Source of the DNA: Hyperoodon ampullatus
Lineage: Eukaryota > Chordata > Mammalia > Artiodactyla > Ziphiidae
Direction: 5' to 3'
DNA: 64,000 nt
Assembly: GCA_949752795.1 (NCBI GenBank)
Contig: OX457070.1
Span: 30,117,088 to 30,181,087 of the forward strand
Shown here: piece by piece, positions 50,641-63,290 of the stretch
Position numbering within the stretch: the stretch's first letter is position 1
Layout of the letters: every line of letters begins with the position of its first letter
Made by a program: the position numbers and the translations under genes
The notes under the pieces: generated by a model
What the model was told of the DNA's origin: nothing
Databases searched by the model: none
What the model saw: the letters and a program-made list of their open reading frames with translations, nothing else

Positions 50641-51404
50641 GAACTTCCAGATTAATGTTAAATAATAATGGTGAAATGAGTTGTCCTACTTTTTTCTTCC
50701 TAACTGTAAAGTTAATATCTCTATTTAGTGATTTACCATAAAATGATGTTGAGTTTTGAATTTAAATATCTATATGTATTTTTTCTTATGTTAAAGAAGT
50801 CTTAACCTACTCCTAGTTTTCTAAAAGTATATATTTTAAAAATTTGGAATGGATAATTAATTTTAATGTCTTCTTGGCATCAAAAAATTTTGCTATGTGA
50901 GAGGCAAATTCCCCCTCATTCTTTAAAATTATCTTACTTATCCTGGTCCTTTTTAAATACATTGCTGGATTTTGTTTATCAATATTTTATTTATGTTTGT
51001 CATCAAAGAAATTGATTTCAAATATTTTCTACTACTAGTGTCTTGTCCAGTTTTTTTAAAAATCAAGATTATATAATTTTCATAAAATGAATTAAAACAC
51101 TTTTTCTCTATTTCTTTTCTCTGGAAGAGTATGTATCAGATATGAGTCATCTGTCCCTTAAAGTCTGGTAAAACTTAGATGAAAAAATCTGGGTCTGGTG
51201 CTTTAGTTGAGGGGTACGATTTTCTCATGTCTCTCTTCCAGTTCATGCATTTCATCTTCATCTGTGTCTAATCACACTGCTTAGTCTATCCATTAAGTTG
51301 TATTTCAGTGAATAAACTTCTTCAGCTCTAAAATTTACACTAGGTTCTCTGCCAATGTGCCTTTGTTGAATGTTCTTCCCCTTTGGTCTGTTTGATTTCT
51401 TCAC

Positions 51405-54101
51405 ACACTTTATTTCATTTTTTAATTGAAATTAGTTGATGTACAATATTATGTTTCAGGTGTACTACACAGTAATTGGACATCTTCATACACTATGAAA
51501 TGAGCACCATGATAAATCTAGTATCCATCTGTCCCCACACAAAGTCATTACAATATTATTAATCATATTCCTTCTGCAGTATATTAAATCCCTGTGGCCT
51601 ATTTATTTTATAATTGGAGGTTTGTATTTCTTAACTCCCTTCACTTATTTCACCCCCCTTCCAACCTCCCTCCTCTCTGGCAACCACCCATTCTTTTCTC
51701 TGCATCTAGAAATCAGTTTTCATTTTGTTTTGGTTGTTTGTTGCTTCTACATCTTGGCTATCGTAAATAATGCTGCAATGAACATTGGTGTTCATATATC
51801 TTTTCAAATTAATGTTTTTGTTTTCTTCAGGTAAATACTCAGAAGTGAAATTGCTAGATCATATAGCAGTTCTATTTTTAAGATTTTGAGGAACCTCCAT
51901 ACTGTCTTCCACAGTGGCTGCACCAATTTACATTCCCACCAACATTGCACAAGGCTTCCCTTTTCTCCACATCCTTGCCAGCACTTTTTCTCTTGATGAT
52001 AGCCATTCTGACAGGTGTGAGGTAGTAACTCCTTGTGGTTTTGATTTGCATTTCTCTGATGATTAGTGATGTTCAGCATCTTTTCATGTGCCTGTTGGCC
52101 ATCTGTATGTCTTCTTTGGAAATATGTCTGTGTAGATTCTCTGCCCATTTTTTAATTGGGCTGTTTATTGTTTTTGATGTTGAGTTTTATGAGTTCTTCA
52201 TATATTTTGAATATTAACCCCTTATCAGATATATAGTTTACAAATATCTTCTCCCATTCAATAGGTGGCCTTTCCTTTAGCTGATAGTTTCCTTTGCTGT
52301 GTAAGAGCTTTTAGGTTGGTGTATTTGTTTAGTTTTGCTTTTGTTTCCCTTGTGTGATGAGACGGATCCAAAAAAATATTGCTAAGACAGATGTCAAGGA
52401 GAGTACTGCCTATGCTTCCTTCTAGTTTTATGGTTTCAGACCTTACATTTAAGTCTTTAATCCATTTTTGAGTTTACTTTTGCATATAGTATAAGAAAGT
52501 AGTCCACATTGATTCTATTGCACAGAGCAGTACAGTTTTCCAAATACCACTTATTAAAGAGGCTGTTATTTCTCATTGTATATTCTTGCTTGCTTTGTTG
52601 TAGATTAATTGACCATATAAGCATGGGTTTATTTCTAGGCTCTCTATTCTGTTCCATTGATCTATGTGTTTGTTTTCATGCCAGTACCATATTGTTTTGA
52701 TTACAGTAACTTTGTAGTATAGCTTGAAATCAAGGAGTGTGACAACTCTAGCTTTGTTCTTCTTTCTCAAGATTGCTTTGGCTATTTGGGGTCTTTTGGG
52801 TTTCCATACAAATTTTAGATTTATTTGTTCTAGTTCTGTGACAAATGCCATTGGTGTTTTGATGGGGATTTCACTGAATCTGTAGATTGCCTTGGGTAGT
52901 ATAGTCATTTTAACAATATTGATTCTTCCAATCCATGAGCATCAAATATCTTTCCATTTATTTTGTCATCTTGAATTTATTTCATCAATCTCTTACAATT
53001 TTCAGAATACAAATATTTTTCCTCTTTGATCAGATTTATTCCTAGGTATTTTATTCTTTTTGATACAATTGTAAATGTGATTGTTTTCTTAATTTCTCTT
53101 TCTGATAGTTCATAATTAGTATTTAGAAATGCAACAATTTCTGTATATTACTTTTGTATTCTACCACCTTACTGAACTCATTTCAGTTCAAATGGTTTTT
53201 GGTAGTGTCTCTAGAATTTTCTATGTATAGAACGATATCATGTGCAAACAGTGACAATTTTACTTCTTCCTTTCCAATTTGGATTCCTTTTATTTCTTTT
53301 TCTTTTCTGAGTGTTGTGGCTAGGACTTCCAATTCCATGTTGAATAAAAGTGGCAAGAGTGGCATCCTTGTCTTGTTCCTGATCTTACAGGAAATGCTTT
53401 TAGCTTTTCACCATTGATTATGATGTCGCCTATAGGATTGTCATACATGGCCTTTATTATGTTGAGGTATGTTCCTTCTATGCCCATTTTCTGGAGAATT
53501 TTTACCATAAAAGGATGTTGGATTTTGGCAAAAGCTGTTTCTGAATCTATTGAAATTATCATATGGTTTTTATTCTTCAATTTGTTAATGTGGTGTATTA
53601 TGTTGATTGATTTGTGGATACAGAACCATCCTTGTGTTCCTGGGATAAATCGTACTTGATCATGGTGTATGAGCCTTTTAATGTATTGTTCAATTCAGTT
53701 TGCTAATATTTTGTTGAGGATTTTTGCATTTATGTTCATCAGTGATATTGACTTGTAATTATTTTTTGTGGTATCTTTGTCTGGTTTTGTTATTAGAGTG
53801 ATGTTGGCTTCGTAGAATGAGTTCAGGAGAATTCCTCTTAATTTTTTTTTTGGAACAGTTTGAGAAGGATAGATGTTAACTCTTCTTTGAAGTTTGGTAG
53901 GATTTCCCCATGAAATTGTCTGGTCCTAGACTTTCATTTGTTGAAAGTTTTTTAAAGTAATGATTGAATTTCATTACTGGTCATTATTAGCCTGTTCATA
54001 TTTTCTATTTCTTCCTGATTCAGTCTTGGGAGATTGCACATTTCTAGGAATTTATCCATTTCTTCTAGGTTGTCCATTTTATTGTCATATAATTGTTTGT
54101 A
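51405..54101 (-). mobile_element. Long L1 LINE, 3' part, in reverse orientation
   Basis: The plus strand reads a reversed L1: 3' UTR at about 51420-51800 ('gtttcaggtgtactacacag'), then ORF2 from its end ('ctgcaccaatttacattccc') through the reverse transcriptase. It is interrupted at 54101 by a mariner and resumes at 55385. Confidence 0.93.
51804..53580 (-). pseudogene. L1 ORF2 remnant including the reverse-transcriptase domain
   Basis: Decayed L1 ORF2 in several frames. In order on the minus strand: RT segment with [20 protein letters not shown] and RSGTRQGC (53580-53320); the next RT block with [14 protein letters not shown] (53365-53183); a later segment with [15 protein letters not shown] and [16 protein letters not shown] (52908-52573); and the C-terminal part with [16 protein letters not shown] (52148-51804). 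The catalytic FADD box reads FAHD, so one of its two active-site aspartates is lost. Frameshifts separate the blocks. The element cannot make active reverse transcriptase. The upstream endonuclease part is missing or beyond the mariner. Confidence 0.92.
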
Positions 54102-55384
54102 TTGGGTGGGCCAAAAGGTTTGTTTGATTATTTCCGTAAGATGTCTCTAGTAGCACTTAGTTGCCTTTAACTTCATTCGAAACAGTTTTGTTAGATTGTA
54201 TGTGATGGCAGTCATATCAGCATGCATTTAAAAAAAGACTATCAAAATTGGTGAATTTTTGTGTAGCCATTTGAATATTGAAGATGGAAGAAAAAAAGCA
54301 ACATTTTTTGGTATATTATGCTTTATTATTTCAAGCAAGGTAAAAACACAACTGAAACACAAAAAAAGATTTGTGCAGCATATGGAGAAGGTGCTGTGAC
54401 TGATCGAACGTGTCAAAAGTGGTTTGAGAAGTCTCATGCTGGGGATTTCTCACTGGACGATGCTTCACAATCGGGTAGACCAGTTGAAGTTGATAGCAAT
54501 CAAATTGAAACAATAATTGAGAACAATCAACGTTATATTACGTGGGAGATAGCAGACATACTCAAAATATCCAAATCAAGTGTTGAAAATCATTTGCATC
54601 AGCTTGGTTATTTATGTTAATCACTTTGATGTTTGTGTTCCACATAAGTGGAAAAAAACCTTCTTGACCATATTTCCACATGCGATTCTCTATTGAAACG
54701 TAATGAAAACATTCCATTTTTAAAACAAATTGTGATGCGTGATGAAAAGTGGATACTGTACAACAATGTGGAATGGAAGAGATCGTAGAGCAAGTGAAAT
54801 AAACCACCACCAACCACAACAAAGGCTGGTCTTCATCCAAAAAAGGTGATGTTGTGTATATGGTGGCATTGGAAAGGAGTCCTCTATTATGAGCTCCTTC
54901 TAGAAAACCAAATGATTAATTCCAACAAGTACTGCTCTCAATTAGACCAACTGAAAGTGGCACTCAATGAAGTGTCCAGAATTAGTCAAAAGAAAACTCA
55001 CAATCCTCCATCAGGATAACGCAAGACTGCATGTTTCTTTGATGACCAGGCAAAAAATGTTACAGGTTGGCTGGGAAGTTCTGATTCATCTGCCATATTC
55101 ACCAGACATTGCACCTTCAGATTTCCATTTATTTCAGTCTTTAAAAAGTTCTCTTAATGGAAAAAATTTCTTCCCTGGAAGACTGTAAAAGGCAACTGGA
55201 CCAGTTCTTTGCTTAAAAAGATAAAAAGTTTTGGGAAGATGGAATTATGAAGTTGCCTGAAAAATGGCAGAAGGTAGTGGAACAAAAGGGTGAATAAAGT
55301 TGTTCAATAAAATTCTTGGTGAAAATGGAAAATGTGTCTTTTATTTTTTCTTAGAAAACCGAAGACACTTTTTGGCCAATCCAA
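54102..55384 (+). mobile_element. Complete but decayed mariner (Tc1/mariner) DNA transposon inserted in L1
   Basis: The 1,283-bp element has terminal inverted repeats ttgggtgggccaaaaggttt at 54102-54121 and the reverse of ...ggcccacccaa-like bases at the other end (cactttttggccaatccaa, 55366-55384). It is preceded by TA (54100-54101) and followed by TG, a probably mutated copy of the TA target duplication. The L1 reads on across it (aattgtttgta | gtaatctcttatgatcc). A mariner insertion into an existing L1 explains every junction. Confidence 0.95.
54284..55293 (+). pseudogene. Mariner transposase pseudogene
   Basis: This is the remnant of a roughly 335-residue cut-and-paste transposase. From the probable ATG at 54284 the reading shifts frame early, then is open from 54318 to 54620. 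That part holds the paired helix-turn-helix DNA-binding region: CQKWFEKSHAGDFSLDDASQ, SGRP, and WEIADILKISKSSVENHL. Downstream come the first catalytic Asp (RDEKWILYNN, near 54740), a second in HQDNARLHVS (about 55015) and a third in YSPDIAPSDFHLF (about 55130). Exactly 34 residues separate the last two Asps, the DD34D mariner signature. Stops and frameshifts, such as the TAG near 54786, interrupt it, so no active enzyme is made. The subfamily was not determined. Confidence 0.95.
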
Positions 55385-55745
55385 TGGTAATCTCTTATGA
55401 TCCTTTGTATTTCTCTGGTGTCGGTTGTAACTTCTCTTTCATTTCTGATTTTACTTATTTGGATCCTCTCTCTTTTTTTCTTGATGAGTTTGGCTAAAGG
55501 TTTATCAATTTTGTCAATCTTTTCAAAGAAACAGCTCTTAGTTTCATTGATCTTTTCTACTGTTTTTTAATTCTGTTTTATTTACACTCTGATCTTTATT
55601 TATTTTTCCTTCTAGTAACTTTGGGTTTTGTTTGTTCTTATTTTTCTAGTCCCTTTAGGTGTAAGGTGTAGACTGTTTATTTGACTTGTTTTCTTGTTTT
55701 TAGACACTTTAACTGTGTTTATTTTACATCCTCTTTGAAATTGCT
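55385..55745 (-). mobile_element. Long L1 LINE, continuation beyond the mariner
   Basis: 'gtaatctcttatgatccttt' followed by gtatttctctggtgtcggtt and 'cctttaggtgtaaggtgtag' continues the reversed L1 ORF2. It fades out by about 55745. Confidence 0.9.
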
Positions 55746-58613
55746 CTTTAGTCTTCTTGCTTGCTCTCTGTCTTCTTTCATCTCTTATCATATGATTTAT
55801 CATTTGGTGCTGTGAGCCCATCTTCAGAGGGGGTTATGGCTTCAGGAGTGGTGTAGGTTGGACTGGATGTATACTGCCTCTGCCAGGGCCACGGGGTTCT
55901 GGATGGCCACAGACTTATTTTGGAGTTAGTTTCCTGACTTGGGGCTTCTGTATTATGCGGCTGGTAAAACAGTTTCCTGACCTGGTGCTTCTGTATTATG
56001 CAGCTGGTAAAACATCTTACCTTTATTCCCCTGCCTGCTTCCTTGAATCACTGAGCAGCTTTCCCTGTCCCCATTCAATGTCTGGTACAGCCCTCAGAGC
56101 CTGATTTCTACAGGGGGCTCTGCTTTTGCCTGCTTGTCTTGCTGGTGCCCTGTATCTATATTAGTAGCAAGATCACAGCCTGAAGACCCCTCAGGCCCAG
56201 AGCCCCCAGAGCTTTGCTTACTGCTTAGATTTTGCATTCCCTTTTTGTCTCCTGTGCCTGGGGGTTTCCTCCTCATTCCCTTGAGCAAGGCCACATGTCA
56301 CAATTTTTAAAATCATATTTTATGCAGAATTTTGAATTTATTATATTGACCAGAAACAAGTCCAGAAATTGTTTTAGATTCCTAAGTGGTTGATTTGTTT
56401 ACTTTCTTTTTAAGCAAAGGCAAGGAAAGCAGGAGAGACATAGGTATTAACCTATGCTTTTTATTTTCTGGTTATATTTATCGTCTAAGAATATATTTAA
56501 ATAGCTTCAACATTTTGGTATTAATATGTTGGTGTTTTATTTGTGTCTTAGTGCAATAATATTAAAGGCTGTACATAGTCTTTTCAATTTGTTATTTTTT
56601 ATTTAACTGTTTTTCTTTATATAATCTGCTACAAATAATACTTTATTTGTTGAAGACTCCAAGGCTTATAACAGCCATAGCTTCATTATCCGGCCTGCAA
56701 TTGGACTTATTATGGTTGATAAGGGCACTTCTGTTCTCTTTTTTTGTTATAAAGTGTAATGCAGTATTTAGGAAAAAATCTTGAAAGAGGAAATATATGC
56801 TATAAAAATTAAAACAGATAATTTAAAACTTGGATGTAGAAGTGGGAAAGGAGAATGGGAAAAGTAAAAGAATCTAAATTTATTTTATTTTATGGGGACA
56901 ACTCAATGAGATACTTACATTCATAAGGTTGGTAGAAAAATGTAGAATTGAATATGTTGCATTTTAAAATTTATTTATCTTTTCTGTCCTCCACAGTTTC
57001 TTGTTCATATTATTTACTGAATGTAAAAGAACAGATGAATTAATAAATGAATGACAATTTTTTTTCAAATTCCAATATTTTCCCCTTAGCTAGAATATTT
57101 TTAATAACTATTTGTTTGAGTTCAGGAGTGTTACTTGCAGCATATAATGTTGTTGAGTCACTGCCTTTCTTTTCTCCAAACTGTCAGCACTTGTGTTGGA
57201 GGCACAATTAGGTTTGTGGTTTAAGCTAAATCCCTACCCCAAAGGCCTTTATTCCTTTTTGATTATCAATCAGGTGGAGAGCCTGTGCGGGTGTTTGCAA
57301 GTTTGTATTAGGAAAGGAAGAGAAGCTAGTTTCCCAAGAAATAAAATTTCATGGAGAAGCTGGAAAATATGCATTCAATATGTCACTCTACGAATCCATA
57401 GTAAATTTGTATTTTTTTGTTATCTTAATATAGCATCTCTGCGTAACCTTTCAAGAAATGGCAACACTACACCCCATGTCCATTCATGTTCAGAGAGGGG
57501 TTGGGTCCAAAGGCTTGCTTGTCTGGGAAGCCTTCTTTGGAAGGTGTTGATGTCTTTTGAGTTTAACCCTCAGGAGTTTCTGATCTTAGATTTAAGATTC
57601 TGGTTAAGGTAAGAGGGAAGGTGGACTTGAATGACATCACAAATTAAAGGGAAAAAAAAGGAAGGACTCTAGAGGCTGCATGTCCAACTTTCACACTGTG
57701 ACTTCTTGGGGATACTTCAAGATGTTTTCAAATAGCATGTACTTTTTGGATACGTGAGGGCATTCCCAAGTATCAAGAAAAAATAACTGACTGTTTCAAA
57801 TCTTTGGAATTATTCCAAATTCAGGAATTCCAGATGTTTGTAAAGATGCCATTGCATACCTCTGTTTAAATATTGAAGTGGGTTTCAAGATGCTATAGAG
57901 GGGAAAAGGCATACCCTTCAATTCTTCCTTTTTAAAAACGGTATAGTACCTACTTCGTAACGCTATCAGGAGGACCAAACTAGCGTGAATGGTTAGTCAA
58001 TAAGCTTGAGTATCCTTTCCTTCCTCTTTGCTCTTTCTACCTTCCAGGGCAGTTGTGGCAAAAAGATGTGTGGTATTTAAAATGTCATAGCACTACAGAA
58101 AATACAGTATGTTATTACTGTTTATCGCTGCAGATACTGAACCAATAATTATCTGTGTGATGAATGCCAGATGTAAATAATAACCAGGGCTCCTGGCATT
58201 TGTCTTTCCATAATCTGTCTCCCCCATCTTTCCTGGACAGCGATCTGAATCACACACGTCTTTAAATTAAGAACTTGCCTGCTACAAATGTCTTGTGAAA
58301 GTGCCAATGTTATGACAATTCATTTTTTTCCCATGAAATGCACTTAGTTTTACTTCCATATGCCTGTATTTCAGGTCAGGTATTCACCCTGATGAGAGTT
58401 TTTTGGCGACTCCAAAGCAAGAAACATCCAGATTGAACAAACTTCCAGAATCTACACATGCAAGTCGAACAGTTTGGCTTTTAGTTTACTCAGAATTAAC
58501 AAATTTAGACCATTTATTTTTTCCTCTTGTGCTTGAGAGTCCCGAATACCTTGTTAAGGAACATGAAGCTTTGTAAGCCCTAAGCAGCCAGGGCCTGCAC
58601 TGACAGCTGAGAG
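55746..58613. other. ANTXR1 intron, mostly unique AT-rich sequence
   Basis: No exon was recognised. A 139-codon open frame at 57193-57612 has no visible family features. About 58130-58400 lacks repeat character. Confidence 0.45.
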
Positions 58614-58832
58614 GTTTTTTTGTTTGTTTTGTTTGTTTTTGCGGTACCCGGGCCTCTCACTGCTGCGGCCTCTCCCGTTGCGGAGCACAGGCTCCGGACG
58701 CGCAGGCTCAGCGGCTATGGCTCACGGGCCCAGTGGCTCCGCGGCACGTGGGATCCTCCCGGACCGGGGCACGAACCCGTGTCCCCTGCATCGGCAGGCG
58801 GACTCTCAACCACTGCACCACTAGGGAAGCCC
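58614..58832 (-). mobile_element. CHR-type tRNA-derived SINE, 230 bp downstream (in the genome) of an ANTXR1 exon position
   Basis: Full-length copy with an interrupted poly-A (tttgtttgttttgtttg on the plus strand). The target duplication is not clear. It is the CHR copy closest to a coding exon in the window. Confidence 0.95.
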
Positions 58833-59063
58833 AAGAGTTTTGAACTTGGTACAAATGCTGGTGGACTGGAAAACAAGTGCCTGCTGCCTCTCCTGATGGG
58901 AGCAAGGGCGCCGCAGCGGCTAGCTATGCCCTTGCTGGTGGCCTTTCTAGCAGGGAAGACCCTTCTCTGTAGTTTCCTGTGTGTGGCCTTGCTAGAAGAT
59001 GGGGCTGGGGAGCCCTTCCCCGAAGCAGGTGGTAGAAACCCCCCAAACTCCACGAGAACTTAC
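58833..59063. other. ANTXR1 intron next to the exon at 59064
   Basis: Unique sequence between the CHR SINE and the exon donor. Confidence 0.6.
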
Positions 59064-59162
59064 TGAGCGTCACTGACTCGTTGATCTTGAAGCTGCAGAG
59101 AACCCTGTCCACGTTGCGGGCGTGTCGGAAGCCGTTACCTCTGACAACTACTTGAAACGATT
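59064..59162 (-). CDS. ANTXR1: ANTXR1 internal exon, extracellular Ig-like domain (first visible exon)
   Basis: ANTXR1 is a single-pass cell-surface receptor that binds extracellular matrix and the anthrax protective antigen. This 99-bp exon encodes 32 full codons plus split codons at both ends, beginning [20 protein letters not shown] and ending in KINESVTL. It matches human ANTXR1 at about residues 236-268, in the Ig-like domain (Pfam Anth_Ig) that follows the vWA domain. It contains one cysteine and an N-E-S glycosylation sequon; as I recall, human has N-D-S there. On the minus strand the acceptor is tttgtttcag and the donor gtaagttct. It begins with two bases of a split Glu codon and ends with one base of an Asn codon completed by the exon at 34162-34231. 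The preceding exon lies beyond base 64000. Start and end rest on splice sites and phase. Confidence 0.96.
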
Positions 59163-59324
59163 CTGAAACAAAGAATAAGGACACGACACCTTCATTGACT
59201 GCACACCGTTAACCTTAAGTTTCCCATCTGCCCTGGTTTAGGGAGTCTGTTAACTATTTCACCAGGCTTAAAATATTAAAAAATCAGTTCAAGCTGGGAA
59301 ACAGAAGCATCCGTGTGGGAGCCT

Positions 59325-59680
59325 TTTACCACCTATTCACTACCTTCTCACTAGTTGCTCATCAGGATGGCACAGAACTTCTCACTTTGAATTTCCACCT
59401 TGCCTTTGCCTTTACTCTTCCTCCTAGCTGGAATGCCATCTCCCCCCCCACCCCCGACCTGTGTCCTGCAAACCTCACCCATCTCTCAAGTCCTGGCAGT
59501 TTTAAAACCTGTGATCTCTGCCACCAGAAGGCCACGGGGGAGGGACTCTACTTCTTCAATCCTCTTGCGTCTCTTTTACATATTGGATGCAGAGGAAAGG
59601 ATTTATTTAGAACTCCAGGTGCCTAGCGTTTTTGAAAACTACTACCTGCGGGCATTCACAGTCTGTCCTGAATAGTGTAG
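59325..59680 (+). mobile_element. L2 LINE fragment
   Basis: 'cctcctagctggaatgccat' followed by 'cctcacccatctctcaagtc' matches the forward L2 3' half. Confidence 0.6.
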
Positions 59681-60424
59681 CATGTGATTATGTATTGTCT
59701 GGTGGTGTTCTTTTGTCTTTTCTTCCACAACTAGGAAATATTCCTTTACGTTTAGGAATTGTTTGATGCAGCTTCAGCTCTCCTGTCTCTGCAGGGCACA
59801 CAGTAGGAGCAAATAGTGTTATGTAGGAATAATTGTACTCAACAGGGGTACAATTAGGGGTGGCTGATGAGCAAGCATTTCCCGTTTGAACTGACATTGG
59901 CCCTTAGCGCACTTAGTACTCTCTTCTCTCAAAGTAGAAGAGATAATATATCTCTGCGGGTCTCTAGCCCTGCATGTTAATTTCATGTTGGCATAATTCA
60001 TGTTGAATTAACACGTTAATAAAATATTTATAAAGCAAAAATAATGATCCTCTATACTAGTCTTACTAAGGGAAAAAACCAGTTAATTAATTCATTAAAT
60101 GTTTAGGAGTATTTGCTTGAGTTTGATGGTAACTAATAGTCAATACTCCATTTTCTTTGATTTTTGTCATCTTTTTGTGTGTAAAAATTGGGGCTTGGGA
60201 TAATGCTGTGTGGCATATAAAAAAGAAAAAGACTAAAAGTTAGAGGTTACAACGCAGTATTTGTGAAAGTGGATCTGGAAGTGTAAATTGCTATCCAGAT
60301 GGAGATTTTCACTGGAGGATGAATGGAATTAAAGGACTAGCATATGGGACTCTTCCAAACTTTAATAAACGTCATGAATCTATGTCACCTTCATCTGGGG
60401 AAACTAATTTAGAGATCATGCTTG
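59681..60424. other. ANTXR1 intron, unique sequence
   Basis: I recognise nothing in this stretch. Confidence 0.5.
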
Positions 60425-60665
60425 CCAATAGAATAATAACTGATATCAGTTGCTCCCTCTTTGTGTGCCAGGCCCTGTGCTAAGCGTTGTATATGTCTGA
60501 TGTCACTTAAACCTCACCACAGGGAGGTACAAATGAGAAAACCAAGCGTAGTGAGGTTAAGTAAATTGTCCAAGATCACATGGCTGGTAGCTGTCAGCAT
60601 CAGAACTGGAATCCAGGTCTGCCAAGTATCAAACGCCTTAGGACTCAGCCATCATGCTCTTTACC
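60425..60665 (-). mobile_element. MIR SINE, nearly complete
   Basis: 'tgtgccaggccctgtgctaa', 'gcgtagtgaggttaagtaaa' and 'ttgtccaagatcacatggct' are a reversed MIR. Confidence 0.9.
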
Positions 60666-60899
60666 ATTATGCTAAAATGTCTTGTGACATATGACTCATT
60701 TAGAGATTGACATTGTGATTTTTTTAAAAGCTTATTTTATTTTTACTTTAGACAGGTTTGCCCATTTTGCAGAAAAATGGAGCTGGCCCAGCTGGGAAGC
60801 AGGAAACCAAAACTGAAGTAAGAGAAGCTGGAGGCACTAAGTGTGCCACAAAGAGAAACAAGTTAGAACAGAATGCTGTTTAGAGGTATCAACGACCTT

Positions 60900-61005
60900 C
60901 CCTGTAAGGAAATTGAGATTTTTGATGTTGTAAATGACTTGCCCAAGATCATGTAATCTGTAACTGGTAAGCAGCAAAACTGGGACTTGTACCCAGCATT
61001 CACTG
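60900..61005 (-). mobile_element. MIR fragment
   Basis: 'gtaaggaaattgagattttt' followed by 'gacttgcccaagatcatgta' is a reversed MIR core. Confidence 0.7.
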
Positions 61006-62309
61006 CCGTAGTTTTGAACTATATTAAGGTTCAAAACTTAACTATGGTTTTTCAGGACCATAGTCCTATGAGTATTAAGAATTTAGATATGCATGTTGAT
61101 CCATACATACGATTGCTAAGTTTAGAAGGATAGACTAAATAGTTTTCTTTAGATGTCTGCCTGGCATGTGACTGATGACACAATGGGTTCAACAAGCATT
61201 CTATTACGCGTCAAGCATTGTGGAAGAATCTTCTTGTATCCTGTTTACTCAATTTAGCCTATTGATACCCATTTCTGTTTTTAGTCTGAATGCTTGACAA
61301 CCAGAAGTCTGCCATTGGATGCTTTTGCTGATTGCAAATGTTTTCTGCCTCACTGCTCTGCCTACTTCTCTTGTTTCCTCAAAGATAGTGGAAGGAGAGA
61401 AGATTCTGGAAACGCAGGCCATGTGCCAGCTCTCTCCTCTAACACCATGTCCTTGCATAACCAGTTCTGCTGCTGAGTCCTCAGTGAAAGGGGATGCCGG
61501 CATGGCTGCTTGGCCAGCCCTCAGGGTGTTAGGGAGGAAGACAGCAGAAACCCAGGAACAGCCATGGTGGAGACCGAGCAATCTAACCCCTGAGGTGCGG
61601 GGAGCAGATGAAGGAAAGGATGCTCTGGGAGGCACACCAGAGCAGAGGCGAGCTCCCACCAGTTTCTATATGAGGATGCACATTTGGCCTCCAAAAGAGC
61701 CTGAGTATCTGCCCCGGCAGCCCGACTGGAATGTCAGCCGTTCACACGTAGGAGGTATGTGACAAAACTCTGTCAAGTGAATCTGTCAGCAAGCGAGAGC
61801 CAGGACACACCAGAACCAGGGCATATTGATTTAATTCAGTTTGTTCACAAAGCCCTGAACCCGTCTCTCACCATATGCACATCTAAGTGTTTTTAGGCAG
61901 AGTCCATTTTGGTTTACAGCTCCTACAAGGAGTGCCTAGGGGCTGGAGGGCATTAGGGAGGAATTTCTACTTGGAAATGATCTTTTACCTAATCTTTTAA
62001 GATACATGTTCTTTAAGTTATCTTTAAGGTATATGTTTATTATGATTCTTTTGTCACTTTATTCTCAATTATAATTTAAGCTTCCTGATGGGAGAGGCCA
62101 TCATATCTATTTCTTTAGAATCTTTGGCTGTGCCTCACCCAGGGCTGAGTCAGTCTCAGTATAAGCTTGTTTAACGAAAAATAAATGACATCTTGGTATA
62201 GAAAGGGAGAAAGGGGAGGAGAAGGTGGTCATTTATTCAGGTACCAGTCAGATCTAATCTTGTTTGTTTTCTGAGGCTTAATCAGGCTTAATTCATTCAT
62301 TGAATGAAA
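61006..62309. other. ANTXR1 intron, unique sequence
   Basis: Repeat-poor. Open frames on both strands at about 61250-61760 overlap and are not supported as genes. The upstream ANTXR1 exon was not found here. Confidence 0.5.
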
Positions 62310-63290
62310 AGATGCTCAGCGTCATTGGTTATCAGGAAAATGCAAATCAAAACAACTCCACACTCACTAGAATGACTATAATAAAAGAGGTGGACAATAA
62401 CAAGTGTTGGTGAAGAAATGAGAAGCCTCATACATTGCTGGTGGGAATGTAAATTGGTGCAGCTGTTTTGTAAAGTAGTTTGGCAGTTCCTCAGAAAGTT
62501 AAACATAGAATTACCATATGACCCAGAAATCTCATCCTATACTCAAGAGAATTGAAAACGTATGTCTACACAAAAACTTGTACATATATTTCACAATAGC
62601 ATCATTCACAATAGCCAAAAAAGTGGAAACAACCCAAGTATCCACCAAATGATGAATATGGTATTCACACAATGGAATATTATTTACCCATAAAAAGTAA
62701 CAAGTTCTGACACATGCTATGACATGGATGAATCTTTTTTTTTTTTTTTGCAGCACGCAGGCCTCTCACTGTTGTGGCCTCTCCTGTTGCGGAGCACAGG
62801 CTCCGGACGCGCAGGCTCAGCGGCCATGGCTCACGGGCCTAGCCGCTCCGCGGCATGTGGGATCTTCCCGGACCGGGGCACGAACCCGTGTCCCCTGCAT
62901 CGGCAGGCGGACTCTCAACCTCTGCGTCACCAGGGAAGCCCGACATGGATGAATCTTGAAAACATTATGCCAAATGAAAGAAACCAGACATGAAAGTCCA
63001 TCTATTGTATGATTTTATTCCATTTCATTTCCATGTGAATAGTGCAGATTAGCAAATCCAGGGAGACAGAAAATCGACTGGTCAGGGCCGGGGAGAGGAA
63101 GGAATGGAGAGTGGCTGCTTAATGGGTACAGGGTTTCTTTTCAGGATAATGAACATATTCTGGAATTACACAGTGGCTATGGTTGTACAAGTTTGTGAAT
63201 ATGTTAGACATTACTGAATTGTACTCTTTGAAAGGGTGAATTTTAGGATATGTGAATTATAGCTCAATTTTAGAAAAGAAAAAATTTAAG
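62310..63290 (+). mobile_element. L1 3' end, split by a CHR SINE
   Basis: 'catacattgctggtgggaat', 'aattaccatatgacccagaa' and 'cacaatggaatattatttac', then after the SINE 'ttgaaaacattatgccaaat' and 'gtgaattatagctcaatttt', give the L1 terminus in order. Confidence 0.9.
62736..62941 (-). mobile_element. CHR-type tRNA-derived SINE inside L1
   Basis: Full-length copy with the perfect duplication gacatggatgaatct at 62721-62735 and 62942-62956. Confidence 0.98.

Larger units (their letters stand above)
48836..51404 (-). mobile_element. Old L1M-type LINE in reverse orientation, with later insertions
   Basis: 'aattgaactgaatcattttt', 'ccagttgtctcaataccatt', 'tggcttttcattggg'-like phrases near 49710 and 'ggtgaaatgagttgtcctac' read as reversed, heavily decayed L1 ORF2. 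A MIR (49800-50090) and a MER-type DNA transposon (50425-50640) interrupt it. Confidence 0.65.

Noticed and set aside
57193..57612. 139-codon plus-strand frame
   Set aside because: Mixed composition without any family motif, in AT-rich intron. Probably chance.
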